NCBI GenBank assembly: GCA_030704615.1
Contig: CM060732.1
Location: 55,719,053-55,783,052, forward strand
From: Takakia lepidozioides
Lineage: Eukaryota; Streptophyta; Takakiopsida; Takakiales; Takakiaceae
Length of the DNA stretch: 64,000 nt
Direction: 5' to 3'
Shown: piece by piece, positions 37,401 to 48,446 of the stretch
How the letters are laid out: every line of letters begins with the position of its first letter
Position numbering within the stretch: the first letter of the stretch is position 1
Program-made: the position numbers and the translations under genes
The notes under the pieces: model-generated
The model's input: only the letters and a program-made list of their open reading frames with translations
Databases searched by the model: none
Told to the model about the DNA's origin: nothing

Positions 37401-39332
37401 GTACCAATTCATTTCATTTCTGTCTTGCTCTCTCCCTCTCATCTTTAAGCTCTTTGAGCTTTCTGCAGACGTTATGAAGTACTATTTCATTTCATTTCTC
37501 TTCTTTACAGCAATTTTGGAAAAGAGGTCAGAGGTCCTTCTGTCCCCACCTCAAAATTGCCACTGCTGTTCGATGACTTCCATCTGGCACAGTGTTTTTT
37601 TTTTTCACTTTTCCAAAACCGCAGGCAGGGCGACATGTAGATTCTACCCAACGCCCATGTGGCGAGAATAACGAGGTGACAGAGCTAGAAAAGAGGCTAT
37701 ATTACAGGTGTCATATTTTAACAGGTCCACGTAGGACAAATCTGGCTCCTGGTATTTAACCTTTGGCGCTTTCTGGCGATTTTCTTGATTTTTATTCCCA
37801 TAATTCCTTAGTAAAAGTAGCTGACCCATTTTCCAGGTCGAAATCTGGCGATTTTTCGCCAGAAAAAAAACACTGATCTGGCACCTACTGAGATTCTTTA
37901 AATCTACTTGTCTTTTTATTGCACAGTCGGCTCTTCAGCAATGCTGTATACAGCTGAAGTCTAAGATTGTACGGCAGCAGCAAGCTCGAGATCAGCAACT
38001 GCGCAAACGCAACCTTTCTAAGTAAGCTTAGCATGTTTCTTATGCTAATGGTTCTTCCCATCATTTCTGCTGGCCACTTGAGGAGGTGTATGTCCGTCTG
38101 TTCTCTCTCCTTCTCAAAATCTGAGATGGCGTTGTCTGAGCCTGATGACACTGACAATTTTCCAGGTACATACCAGATGTGTCACGGGCCATCTACGATG
38201 TGGTAGAGCTTATATCCAGTGACCAGGAAGCAAAGAGGCAGCGCTATGGTGCAGAGTATACGGATATGCTTGACAAAGTAGCAGGCCGTGAGGTCACTGA
38301 GGCCACTTTCAAACAGAAGCTTACTGAGCATGTGCAGCAGGTCTGTGTTTTCCTCGAGTATTGTGGTGTCTCATTGTTGACAAGAGTAGGATTAGCAGGT
38401 TTCTCATGAACTTGATTCAGTCGGACTATATCCCTAGATGCCAACTACACCCTAAGTGTGACCAAGGGTCATATATTGGTACAAGTGGTGGTGGAGTGTC
38501 GGTGCTGCTGAAGCAGTCCCGCTTGGCCAGATAGTGCAACAATGTGAGCAAGATAGTCTTCCCTTTGAACAGACAACCCCTCTACAAGCCAGTTTTTGCC
38601 AGTATGTGGAAACTCAGCTCACTACTTTGGCAGCTCTTGTGCACAAATAACATCTAATCTGGTCACAGGCCATTGAGTGCTCATTTGAAGGCTGACATTG
38701 AGATCACACCAGAAAACATAATAAATTTCAGCAGTATTAATATACCTCTCAACACTATACATGTAGATGTACTTGGACTGCCAGTCACCCTGTAGGACCA
38801 AGTAAACCAAACCATGAGACAGGTAGAGAGAAAGTACTCCTAAGACGTTGTTTGCCATAGCCTTGTGGCCATAGACCCCGCACCCAGTTTGGGAGGAACA
38901 AAAGGGAACAGATATGACATTTGTGAGGGGCTCACTCTGGTAGTGTGACTTACCTTGATAGAGACAACAAATAGAAATAGACATAAAGAGAAAGCAATCT
39001 ATTATCTCTGCTGAGGCCAGAAGGCCTATGGGATGCAGTAGAGAAGGTCTCATATTTGTTCTCCCTGACAAAGATGTACCTTCGATTGAGATTAGACCCT
39101 CCTCGAGATTGTGGAGGTTATGCAGCAGTATTATGTGTTTGTAGTATCAGAGTTAACTACTGGCTGGGTGATTCAGGTTGACTCTGAGATGGCGCTTGAG
39201 TATGCTACACAAAGTGGCATGGTGGACGCTGCTCGAGAGACTGTTTATCTGAGGACTTTGGACAGCAACCGTACCTTTGCAATAGAGCTTCATAATCCTG
39301 TTTGTGTCTTACGTCTCTTCTCTGGCCTTTAA
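25417..39332 (+). CDS. TOP6B: DNA topoisomerase VI subunit B (19 exons)
   Basis: B (ATPase) subunit of the type IIB topoisomerase that in plants drives endoreduplication together with SPO11-3/TOP6A. Exons: 25417-25486, 25774-25826, 26103-26200, 26844-26949, 27690-27827, 28403-28454, 28682-28746, 28933-29039, 29457-29559, 29874-29959, 30207-30403, 30654-30769, 31103-31188, 31642-31714, 36293-36384, 36473-36611, 37927-38021, 38166-38340, 39177-39332. They total 668 aa, matching the Arabidopsis length of about 670. GHKL ATPase motifs: ELVENSLDS (E52, N56), DNGKGM (D156) and GKFGLGAKM (about 186-194). The transducer domain follows with FKGTGKEYIGDDISEI, and a C-terminal plant extension ends in MALEYATQSG. 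Intron 14 is 4578 bp and filled with LINE copies, mostly against the reading direction of the long element. Intron 4 also holds LINE pieces. The coding exons show no lesions. Confidence 0.95.
27276..27575 (-). mobile_element. LINE 3'-end fragments in TOP6B intron 4
   Basis: A short 3' end (27276-27302, AAATGAAATGAAATGGTGCTT, then ATAACG) lies next to a longer copy, 27343-27575. The longer copy has a tail, AACGTTC and AAGCTTAAAGAGCTT in reverse. It runs into the conserved pre-3' UTR (TTTCTGATCCTTGTTATGG) that matches the ORF2 end of the long copy. Confidence 0.8.
31820..32047 (+). mobile_element. LINE 3'-end fragments in TOP6B intron 14
   Basis: Two 3' ends are seen: 31820-31910 (CCCATAAGCTCTTTGAGATT, with tails CATTTCATTCC and CATTTCATTTCATTTC) and about 31960-32047 (AAGCTTCCCGCGGACG, TTATAAAGTACCATTTCAC). 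The second directly precedes the older LINE copy at 32048. Confidence 0.8.
32048..36083 (+). mobile_element. older plus-strand LINE copy, interrupted by a second LINE
   Basis: The left part, 32048-32360, encodes an ORF2 segment (QAMLGARGTTPS, then EITSKQDRNRFSRR by frame change). The right part, about 35504-36083, resumes exactly there with ELMELPVRRTW. It continues through the CCHC region (CPACTGRN...HFFFYCPLYYE) and a 3' UTR with GAGCTCTTTGAGCTT to the tail CATTTCATTTCATTTC at 36056-36075. The coding frame is broken in several places. The two halves are split by the minus-strand copy at 32361-35503. Confidence 0.9.
32361..35503 (-). mobile_element. non-LTR retrotransposon (LINE), 5'-truncated, ORF2 nearly intact
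   Basis: Read on the minus strand: part of an APE-type endonuclease (to about 34501; IFLVGDFNARTGS, then a conserved PDSDHSCLSF), then reverse transcriptase (34577-32955). The RT has NGRAVDISGLQ, AGFRRNRSTIDH, FVDFHKAFDSVPR, GVKQGCPLSP and LLYADDVALLAQ; the catalytic Asp pair is in YADD. A C-terminal CCHC-type motif follows (CPACIGRSKE...EEHFFFYC, 32958-32545). The 3' UTR runs to an AAATG repeat tail at 32361. The N-terminal half of the endonuclease and any ORF1 are missing. Two frame breaks are seen: a C9 tract at 34510-34518, and a stop/start overlap at about 32955. It lies in TOP6B intron 14, antisense to the gene, flanked by GAAG at both ends. Confidence 0.92.
36590..36866 (+). repeat. 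tandem duplication over the TOP6B exon 16 splice donor
   Basis: Two diverged units of about 145 bp start near 36590 and 36735. Shared landmarks are CTTCAGCTGTGAA, TTCCCAAGTAGGTGAA, GGATTCAT-TGTTGAA and TTGAAATTGGGGAACA. The first unit holds the end of exon 16 and its donor (AAG|GTATAT). In the second, the donor site is altered to GTGAACGTCA. Confidence 0.8.
36905..37105 (+). mobile_element. two short LINE 3' ends in TOP6B intron 16
   Basis: Fragments 36905-36972 (CACAAGCTCTTTGAGCTTCC, tail CATTTCATTTG) and 37005-37105 (CCCATAAGCTCTATGAGCTT, CGGACGTTATAAAG, tail TTTATTTCATTTC). Each is followed by a CT-rich run. Confidence 0.8.
37127..37285 (+). repeat. repeat family B with internal duplication
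   Basis: The unit CAATGGCCACAAGGCTACGG, then CAAACAACGTCTTATGAGTAC, is followed by a CT-rich run. The block from GGCCACAAGG onward is repeated at 37252-37283. The segment starting CAGCCCCTGACAGAGG and TCCCTTTTGTTCCCGC is shared with 38845-38960 in reverse. Confidence 0.7.
37310..37502 (+). mobile_element. two LINE 3' ends in TOP6B intron 16
   Basis: Fragments 37310-37412 (GCATAAGCTCTTTGAGCTTT, GGACATTATGAAGTACCA, tail ATTTCATTTC) and 37440-37502 (AAGCTCTTTGAGCTTTC, GACGTTATGAAGTAC, tail ATTTCATTTC). Confidence 0.8.
38845..38960 (-). repeat. repeat family B, inverted copy in TOP6B intron 18
   Basis: The reverse complement reads GGTCTATGGCCACAAGGCTA followed by GGCAAACAACGTCTTAGGAG, then a CT-rich run. 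It is preceded by the shared CCCTTTTGTTCCTCCCAAACTGGG block. Confidence 0.7.
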
Positions 39333-41017
39333 TCAGCAACTCTTTGAAGCTCCTCCTGTCAAGGAATACTACAAGGCATGTATGAGTTTGTGGTCATGTC
39401 TCAACTACAGCAAGCGAGGATTGCATCAAGCAAGAGAACCTGCTGGTGGGCAGGTCTAGGGCACCCAAATGCTGCCAGACATTAGCTCTGAAGTGGTGTC
39501 GACGTTGATGTGGAACGGGGAGAAAGAGTGACCACAATACGTCACAGAACAGTGACCCTAGATAACAGATGGAGAGGTTTGACCGGGATGCACTGTTGTA
39601 TCAAATGAAGTCAGAAGTGCTTGAAAGGTAAATGAGATAAATTGACTCCTGAAAAATGAAAAGCCGGGGTATGGTGCAAAGGTCCACTTGGCTCTGAAAT
39701 CTATGGTGACAGTGATCCCCGTGGTTGAATGCTCTTGCTTGTTTATATCACAAGTGCAGTCGGGGTGGATGATGATCATTCAAGATAGGTTTGAGCTTGG
39801 TGTTCAAATCCTGGGGTCAAGGAGACATTTAAAACAACTTTGTCACATGTTTTAGGTGGTTTAGAATGAGTTCCATACCCTCAGTATTGCATTTATCTTG
39901 AGTTCAACTCCTCAGTTGGAACTAAGCTGCTAATTAAGGCCCTTGGTTGTAGATTTCTATGCATTTGTGCATGTTCTTTGAGGAGGGATGTACTTGCCAT
40001 GTTCATGCATGTGCGATATGCTCTGAACTGCAATTGATGCTCCATAACAATCAACATTGGGTAGGGGACAGAGAAGGTTGTTTCCCTTCTTTGTTATCGG
40101 AAGGTGTGTTTGTTGATATTTTCCAATGGAGGCCTTGTCAAGTGTTGATGTGTTGGAAACTTGAATGGAGTGCTTTTGCAGTGAATGGATTGGACACCCA
40201 GAAGTGCCAGTGTTGGCCAGGTTGAGGAATTGGCAAATGCAGTTGAAGATGTTGCAGGAGTGCACATACTATTGAGAGGCCCAGATACCTTTCTTTGCCC
40301 AATAACAGACATCCTGTAGCACATCTGGTGTATAGAATTGGGGCATGGTGTGTAAATGTATATGTACGTTGTGAGACAGTGCCACAGTTTCATTGAGTGT
40401 GTGTTTGGAGTTGCATGCTTTCATGTGGTGATCGAGATCTTGGTAATGGTGAAGGGGCTGCCTTCTACATGTCAGGTTGGGGTACATAGCTCAAATGCCG
40501 TAGTCACATTGTCGAGTATCGTGCAGCATGCACGCTCTCAGTACGAGACCAAGTGCAAGTGCAGGCCAAGCCCCAAATGCTGAAGCTGCCATGGGTCTAC
40601 AGTGTGCTTATTATAACGGACGAGAGAAGAAGCTCTTGAGCTGGCAAGAGATGCTCTCTTGATCGTGTGAGCCAGCTTGTGTTGCAGTTTATGACATCGA
40701 AGCTTGCGAGCTGTCTTGCAGTACGAACCAGCATTCAATGTATCCCAGCCACTCAATGCCTGATGCCAGGCCAGGCCGGACAGAAACGAAATGAAATGGT
40801 ACTTTACGGTACTCTGGCCAGGCCAGACAGAAAGAAAGAAAGGTAGGCGCCGACTGAGCCTTTACGTTGTCTTGTAGACAGAGCTCTGCAGATATTTGCT
40901 TAACTAACCCTGACACGACTCTGAGCACGAGCAGACATAACTCTTGTTTACAGGAAAAAAAGAGTTGAATACAACTCTCGAGGCCCCTTCGCCGATTGTG
41001 TCTGGTGAACTTTCAAG
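39333..41017. other. intergenic between TOP6B and NPF gene 1
   Basis: No coding sequence is recognised. It includes one minimal LINE insertion (40787-40815). ORFs here are short and without domains. Confidence 0.5.
40787..40815 (-). mobile_element. 29-bp LINE remnant with 18-bp flanking direct repeat
   Basis: The insert carries only the family tail plus TGGTACTTTACGG. The flanks at 40769-40786 and 40816-40833 are the same 18-mer (GGCCAGGCC-GACAGAAA type) with one mismatch, as expected for a target-site duplication. Confidence 0.7.
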
Positions 41018-44000
41018 ATGCCGATGGGCACGAACGACAGCTTTCAGTGAGTTTTGGGGCTAATTCTCATTGTTACATTTGCTACACAGTACTGTTTTGG
41101 GTAATATTTTGCAGAGGGCGGCTGCTGGCCAGTGTCTTATAACAGCTTCTCTTCTGTCTCCCGGCGCGCTGTCCTGGGTCCGACTCTATTGTTGTCTCTC
41201 GCCCATTCTCGTTCTCAGGATTGGCTGGAGCTTGGGTGTGTGTGATCTCTCCAGGACTTTGGAAGCCCTCCCCTTCCGTGGCGTTTGCTGCCTGAAGTGG
41301 TCACACTTGTTGGTTCTTCCATCCAGCTCTAGCGTGTGCAGCACACCTGGTTTGGACACCATGGTACGTCCAGTGCATGCGTGAATTTCTCAGCATGGTC
41401 TCTTTTCCATGCGTATCTCTCAAAATTCTTAGCTCGCTGCAGTGGATCATCTCGCATCTCCAGAGTCAGCTCGTCAATTGGTTTATGGTACTCGCTAATT
41501 GTCTGTTTGTGGGGGTCTGCATGCATCTATCTAGTCCTGGGAGTCTGACACAGCTCCTTCCATGTTGCCATTCCACTTCTTGTGAGACGAAATCATCTCC
41601 TTGAAAACAAGCTAACTAAATGTCCAAATGATGTATCAATTGGACAGGACTTACAACTGGTCGCGGATGAACGTCCCACCCGCAATGCCTGCCAACGCAT
41701 TACGAATCACGACAATCATGATAGACAGACTTCAGATGATGAACTCGAGGATGGAGCAGTGGATATTAGAGGGAGACCGGCGAACAAGACAACAACAGGC
41801 CGCTGGAAAGCATGCTACCTTCTTATGGGTAGCGTGTCCAGAACGCTTTTACACTTGTTGCTGTAACTCAAGACCCATTGTCAACTTGAGACAACTCCAT
41901 ATCTTGTGAATTGACTTTCTGAAATCAAAGCAGAAGAAGGACCCATGCATGCTTTCAATCAAGCCAGTCCACAATTTGTGTAGATTAGGGACTCTCACTC
42001 GAATTTTGGGACAACCCCCCTCAATTGTTGACATGTAACTGGATATGGTGGGAAGTGATGCACAACACCAGAATGCTATCAATTAATCTCTTGAATAAGT
42101 TAAATTTTGAACCACATAATTCGTTGTCCAGAGAGCTCCATGTGAGTCGAAGTTAGTATCAGGCCCTCTATAATTTGAGTGGCAGAAAGATACTTCACAC
42201 ACATAGGTTGCAATCTGATAGCACTTGCAGCGCACAACGTTGTCTAGCTCGTAGTATCTACTCTGCTGCCGGTCCATGGGATCATTGCCGGTTTCAGGCA
42301 ACCATGTAACATTTGTACCTTCAACTGCTTACAGGCTTTGAGGTTTTTGAGAGATTGGCTTATTTGGGGATTGCATCGAATCTTATCACATACTTGATAT
42401 CTGTGCTTCATGAGGAATCTGCATCGTCAATTTCGAGCGTATATAACTGGGCGGGTGCATCATGGATATCTACTTTGCTTGGAGGATTTATTGCAGATAC
42501 GTACTGGGGCAGCTTCTGGACTATCGCAGTTTTTGCTGGTGTCTATCTTCTGGTATGCAATGATCTCCAGCCCTCAGAGTTGACTAGACATGTGGATGCT
42601 CACCTAGTGTTGTCATAAGGAGGTTTCTGAGCATTGTTGTAGTGCAGGAAGAAGCAATTTTTGCCAGTTTCGACTTGCCCGAGCTACTGTGACCAGTGTC
42701 TGGAATATTGGACATAGCCACATGGTAGCTTAACGTGGTCCATTTTTGTGTGTCAGGGGCTGCTGCTTCTGACGCTGTCGGTGATACTACCTGGCCTCAA
42801 GCCCCCTATGTGTCCCACCTCTGTCAATTGCAAAGCGGCATCAGCAGGGCAAATGGGCATCTTCTACTCCTCTCTTTATGTAATCACTTTGGGAGTGGGT
42901 GGTGTGAAGCCCAACATATCAGCATTCGGGGCATACCAGTTTGACGAGGAAGACTCGGAGGAAAAGGTGATGAAACGGTCATTCTTCAACTGGTGGTGGT
43001 TCTCCGTCAATATCGGCGGGTTGATTGCTTTTACAGGGCTTGTGTACATAGAGGACCATGTTGGCTGGGGGTGGGGCTTTGGAATACCCACCGTCGGGTT
43101 TGCGATTGCGATGGGCCTCTTCTTCTCCGGTGCCCCGTTGTACCGATTCAAGCGCGCAGGTGGTAGTCCTCTAACAAGCGTGGCCCAAGTTCTGGTTGCT
43201 GCCTTCCGCAAGAGCAATGTAGCTGTCCCCTGTGATCCAAATATGCTCTATGAAGTGGATCAAAAAGGGAAACGAAATCTTGTTCACACCAACAACCTAT
43301 TGTAAGTAAGCACTTTCCTTGATTCTCCAGGGATCCGCCTGGTCACATCACGCTTCAGCATGTTAAGGCTAAATTCATGGTGTCACTGGTAGTTCCACCG
43401 TCAACAGCTTACTAATCAGCACGCTGATCCGGTGATCATGTAATTGACTGCAATGACTAGAGCAAAATAAGCCAGTGAGCATGAGCCCGTTGGCACTGAA
43501 GCTGTTTCTACTCTATAGTACAACTCGCCTGTGCCAACTGTTGCTAGTTAGCTAGCTTTGACTCGTGAGCTTTAGCAAGCGTTCAAAGCTCGATTACAGT
43601 CAGTAGTACCAGGGGGTTTTACATATCTGAGCCAATTAGCCACGAGAGAAATCCTCAGGACTGAGAAATTGATTCAACGCCAGTGCGGCAGGCCTGTGAG
43701 CTTTGATCTACCACTTCTAGAAAATGTTCTACATATGTTTTTTACTTGACTAAAGATAGCTAAATTATCAATAATCCAATCTATCCAGACCAGGACACAC
43801 CCATTTCTGAACTTGTTACCATCGCAGATTCCTCGACAAAGCAGCAACCCCGGTGGCCTGGAACATCGACCACAGAATGGGAACAGCGGACCCCACAGAT
43901 GAATCACCGAAAATCAATCCATGGAGACTTTGTAGCGTGACACAAGTAGAGGAGGTGAAACTCCTCTCTCGGGTGATGCCCATTTGGTTGTCCACATTGG

Positions 44001-44755
44001 TATTCTTGATTTTGATGGCCCAGATCTCGACTTTCTTTCTAAGACAGGCAAGCACCTTGGATTTATCAATGGGATCCAGCTTCAAAATTCCGCCTGCCTC
44101 CCTTGAAGTGACCCTCACACTAACTATTCTCATCGTCATTCCTATCTATGATCGATTCTTCGTTCCGTTGGTACGTCGGTTCACAGGGAATGAAAGGGGC
44201 ATTTCACTTCTGCAGCGGATTGGAACAGGGCTGGTTATCTCAATCATTGGAATGGTGATTGCAGCTGTCGTGGAGAGGAAGCGACTCATGGTTATCAGAG
44301 ACCATGGATTGCTTGACAATCCGGGAGCGACAATTCCTATGAGTGTCTTCTGGCTGGTCCCACAATATAGTATTTTTGGCCTTGCCCAGGTCTTCACATA
44401 CATTGGACAGGTTGAGTTCTTCTATGATCAGGCCCCCGATGGCATGCAGAGCATCGGAACGGCTCTCTTCACATCAAACATAGGGGTGGCCTATTTCTTG
44501 AGCACTGCACTCTTAAAGGTTGTCGTCGGTGCATCAAAGCGATGGGGACACCAGATCTGGATAATAGATAACCTGAACAGATGCCGCCTGGATAATTTCT
44601 ACTGGCTCTTGTCAGCAATGAGTGCTTTCAATTTCTGTGTGTTCCTCCTCGTTGCCCGGTGGTACACTTATAAGAAGGCCGAGAGGAAATTTCAAAGCTA
44701 CTCTTTTAATTTCAAACTAGACAGAGTGGCTCCAGAGCATCTAATTGCAGTCTGA
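41018..44755 (+). CDS. NPF (NRT1/PTR) transporter 1
   Basis: Plasma- or endomembrane proton-coupled transporter of the NPF family (nitrate, peptide, hormone or metabolite; substrate not predictable). Secure exons: up to 41828 (GAVDIRGRPANKTTTGRWKA), 42335-42552, 42757-43301, 43828-44755; phases close. The ExxER proton-coupling motif is intact (EVFER, start of exon 42335). Other family blocks: SVYNWAGASWISTLLGGFIA, FFNWWWFSVNIGG, FTGNERGISLLQRIGTGL, VPQYSIFGLAQVF, FFYDQAPDGMQSIGTALF. The 5' end is uncertain. The exon ending at 41828 has no in-frame ATG after the upstream stop at 41546. A candidate first exon, 41018-41046 (ATGCCGATG..., donor GTGAGT), joins in phase to an acceptor before 41554, giving 664 aa. 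Unlike the other two NPF genes here, the last exon is not split after the KRL residues. Confidence 0.88.
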
Positions 44756-45230
44756 AAGATACAGTCCAATGCTGCAATTTTACACTTGAATATTTGTTGC
44801 ACATGAGAGTCAGTTGATTCACAGGTTGAGTTTTCTACTGGAACCCACTTTCTGGAGCGTGTAGGTAAATGATTGTGAGAAGGACAGGGCTACTAACCTC
44901 CGGCAGCTCCAACAGTGGCCACCGATCTCTGCACCGCACGTACAGAATCAAAGGATGTTGCCTCAAATACAATTGCCCAGGAAAGCTGGTACCTGTCCAA
45001 TGAACTTGCAATGCTAAGAGGAGGGTTGGGAAAATTGGCTATCTGATCGTGATCTGGAAACTAAAACACGAGAAGCTAGCGTTTGCTAGGTCGATGAATT
45101 CAAAAGCTGCAAAATTTTTGAATTTGTAGTCCACATCAAGGGCTTTCCAACGTCACCTGCCCCAGTTCCCTAAAAGCGATGCAGCAAAGCAAAATCTCAG
45201 GGCAGGTTTTCGTTGGGCAAGAAAGTGAAG
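44756..45230. other. intergenic after NPF gene 1
   Basis: Nothing recognisable is seen. It marks the transition to the AT-rich island. Confidence 0.5.
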
Positions 45231-45698
45231 ATGCCCACGTCGCAGGAGCCGCTCTGGATTGACAAAGTCCAGTTTGGGTCATTACGCAAGGCACTGGGAT
45301 CGACGTATCTTGCCGACAAGGCAAACATGAACAAAGAGCGGCCATCCATTCCTACGGCATTCATCATTGAGCTTCTTGCACTGAAAAAAAGTGTCGAGGA
45401 GAACGATGGGAAAGCAAAATCAATGAGATCTGACTTCAAAAAGGTCTATAGGCATGTTGGCATTGGAGCAAAAGCAGATGATATCAAGTTGAAACTCTCC
45501 TATATCCGAAAGGACGAGTTTGCAAACATCAGTCTTGTGTTCGTGAATACTCTCCCAGAAGATGATTCGATAATTTGGTCTCCCTCGGATTACTCAACAA
45601 TCCTCAACGCATTCCGATTCATGAAGTTTAATTGCACTGCCTTTGTTTTCATGTCGTCTTGCATCTTCAGCTCATCTCAATTGCTACATTCGAACTAG
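45231..45698 (+). CDS. hypothetical protein, possibly part of a mobile element
   Basis: The ORF from ATG 45231 encodes about 155 residues (MPTSQEPLWIDKVQFGSLRK at the start). I do not recognise a domain. Its C-terminal 25 residues look like read-through of an intron or a decayed end. Another frame at about 45680-45850 (REGAKIFICVQGLYFPG...EYKFCKFGL) looks coding and could be the continuation. No clean splice pair of normal length links them. It lies at the edge of an AT-rich island with further orphan ORFs. Confidence 0.4.
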   Translation: MPTSQEPLWIDKVQFGSLRKALGSTYLADKANMNKERPSIPTAFIIELLALKKSVEENDGKAKSMRSDFKKVYRHVGIGAKADDIKLKLSYIRKDEFANISLVFVNTLPEDDSIIWSPSDYSTILNAFRFMKFNCTAFVFMSSCIFSSSQLLHSN

Positions 45699-46487
45699 AG
45701 AGGGTGCCAAAATATTTATTTGTGTTCAAGGTCTCTATTTTCCTGGGGCGATGGAGACTGAGTACAAGTTCTGCAAGTTTGGATTGTCGGAACCATATCT
45801 TTGTCTGGACTATGTGTTTCCGGTCTCATCTACAGAGTTGCATCCATAGGAGTACATTGACAGATGACTGAGAGTCAAACCAATTCAGACTGTCTTGAGG
45901 GGTACAAATGACAAATTTACAGACCGCGAATTTGAAGTCCTACACTCATGAGCTTCGCAGCTCTGCTTATGCGTACATCGCCTCTTCATTTTGCACGGCA
46001 GGAATGGCGGCGGTCAATATTTTTGGAGAACCTGCACTTTCTTGTCATCTCCATGTAAGTGCTAGTATCATTATAAATATATTCTGAGTTACAGTTTTTT
46101 ATATCTTTTCACTTTATTTTTATATCTTTGCTCTCTTTCACTTATCTCATTTTTTTTTGTTAGTTGATGACTTTGAAACAAGGTCCGAAGTCATTTTATA
46201 ATTCCTACGTAGGATGTTTAATATTTTTCCACTGTCTCTAGCTTGTATCTTTTCTCTGACACGGTTAATCATCATGTCATCATGCTCTTCAAGTACGCAT
46301 TCCTGACTTCAACTCCCACGACCAAAAGGTGGTATGCAAACAGAAGATAGAGGCAGAGTTTCGTCACTTAATGCTTCAAGAGAAAGGGAAAGGTCCAACC
46401 GAAGGCCAACAGAGCACCGTTGGGAGTTAACATGGAGGGCGTGATCCACCACTAAACCCTATTATCCCTAGCACGATCAATCCCATA

Positions 46488-47099
46488 GTGGATGTTTTAG
46501 ATTCCAGCGTGTCAGACGAAGACAATCAACATGGGACTAATAGTAAGGAACCACAAGACGATGTGGTCAGAAGAGTCTCACCTCAAATCACAGAAGGCAG
46601 TGCCACCCGACGTCCAAGTACTGGTGGTATTGGTGATGGTACTAGTAGTCCTCATAACGAGGAGAATAACGAGAAATTATCGTCGTTTGAGAGGAATTTG
46701 AAACTTGGGTCTATGAATCTGATGTTGGATTACGATGCCACGGGTCATCAGGCCAATCTGGTGAATCTGGTAGATCCAATTGCGTCTAATGTGCAGGTCC
46801 CGGAAAATACCATGACAAAGTTTGTTGACGTCTTGGATGTGGCTCTTCACAATGATGATGGTGATCGCCCACCAACAGTGCAATTTCTTGAGCCTGTCCC
46901 ACATGCCATTCCGACTTATCGTGTCCAGTCAATAATGGGTGTGGTACTTGGGAGAGGTCTAATATCCCCACGTCCAGAGGAAACAAATGCCTTGGATGAT
47001 GTAGAGGTTGAGCAAGATGATAGGGGTTTTGTTCCTACAGCTAGTGATAGGCCTCTGGATTTTCAATCTCCCATCCCCACGAAGAGACGTAGAGAATGA
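46488..47099 (+). CDS. hypothetical ORF in AT-rich island
   Basis: 203 codons, polar and low-complexity, rich in Asp, Ser and Pro, ending PTKRRRE. The first codon is GTG, so the true start is an upstream exon or a later ATG. No domain is recognised. It could be the disordered linker of a transposon-encoded protein. Confidence 0.35.
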   Translation: MDVLDSSVSDEDNQHGTNSKEPQDDVVRRVSPQITEGSATRRPSTGGIGDGTSSPHNEENNEKLSSFERNLKLGSMNLMLDYDATGHQANLVNLVDPIASNVQVPENTMTKFVDVLDVALHNDDGDRPPTVQFLEPVPHAIPTYRVQSIMGVVLGRGLISPRPEETNALDDVEVEQDDRGFVPTASDRPLDFQSPIPTKRRRE

Positions 47100-47337
47100 T
47101 CGTCTACTGGGAAAGTGAATGAAGTACGTAACATCTCTGATCAGGAAACATTATGATTGGATAGATGATGAGACATTGTTGAAAACCGTTGATATGAATG
47201 TCTGCAATAAATTTGAGTAGTACATTCCTTGGTAAACTATTTGATTACATGTTTGATATCCATCTTTTGTAACTATTAATCTTAATGAATATAATTATGT
47301 GTTCTAGGTTCAACTCTCAGAAACGAGGGAGATCACT

Positions 47338-47655
47338 TTGTCGCAATCACCCTCAGAGTTACATCGGACAACTCAGACCCAAGTGGAAGTGACAAGTCAT
47401 GCTGTGATTACCAACGTTAGCCAATCAAGCTCCGACGCAGTCCTTAGCCCGCCGTCACTACAGACACACAGCACTGGAGCAGTACATGCACTGCAGATGT
47501 TGTTACAGATCCAAGAGATAACACAAAAGAGGCTCCAGGAGCAAGGAATTCCCCCAGTCATTCCAAATCAACCTCAACAGCAGCAAATCAAGGAGACGAG
47601 CAATGAGCAAGGTGAAACATCTCCAAATCTAGTAAAGTACTACTACACTATATGA
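47338..47655 (+). CDS. hypothetical ORF, Gln/Ser-rich
   Basis: About 105 codons with a short amphipathic stretch (ALQMLLQIQEITQKRLQEQG) and a poly-Gln segment. An acceptor-like TTCTAG precedes the reading frame at about 47309. It may be a further exon of the same unknown gene as 46488-47099. Function unknown. Confidence 0.3.
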   Translation: MSQSPSELHRTTQTQVEVTSHAVITNVSQSSSDAVLSPPSLQTHSTGAVHALQMLLQIQEITQKRLQEQGIPPVIPNQPQQQQIKETSNEQGETSPNLVKYYYTI

Positions 47656-48446
47656 ACTTTACTCTACAATTTTTCTAGATGTGTGGACTTCAAAACATGG
47701 TCCGAAATATTGAATCTCAAACATATAACAAAGCTAATTACATCTTATGACCCAATGTAATACGTACACTTATGGATAACTCTTTAGTGTCATCTTTTAT
47801 CCACTCTTGATATAGCAGTGAGACCCAAAACTATAATCCCTTTGTCCATTGGCCCCAATGAGTCAAAAACATTATATTATGTTGTGGTTCTTTGATTTCG
47901 GAGCTAGAACCATGTGTGTATATGTATGGTATAAATAATTGTGCTTAGTTGTCTTCGTATTATTGAATGGTTATTACAATAATTGTGTATTTTGTTTGTT
48001 TCGGGGTTGCAACTCTATGATTTCACTAGAATGAGCCTTAGCGACCTCTTGGCGAGGTACAGAGTGTCCAAAAACGAATGTTAACATTCTTTCAATCGTT
48101 AATGGGAATAGTGACTGCATGCCCTATAAATTGAGGAGCATTGGCAATAGGAGACGAGACACTTTGAGGCTACTTCCAGCTCAGTTGAATTGGAGGAAAG
48201 TTCGTATTTAGTTCAATGAGGTAAGTTTATTGAGTTCTCATTTGTTATCATTGACATTCTATATATACTACCACTTCGAACCTCATTTCGATGTGACTGT
48301 CTTTCTCGATTTTCTTTCCCACACTATGTTATGTTTCCGGAAAATACTTAGAAGCATACCGGCTCTATGTGAGTCCATGAGACGTAGGCGCTGGAACTTC
48401 TGTTTACTTTCTACCCGTTGGAGTCCTTGACTCTTCTCATTCTGTT

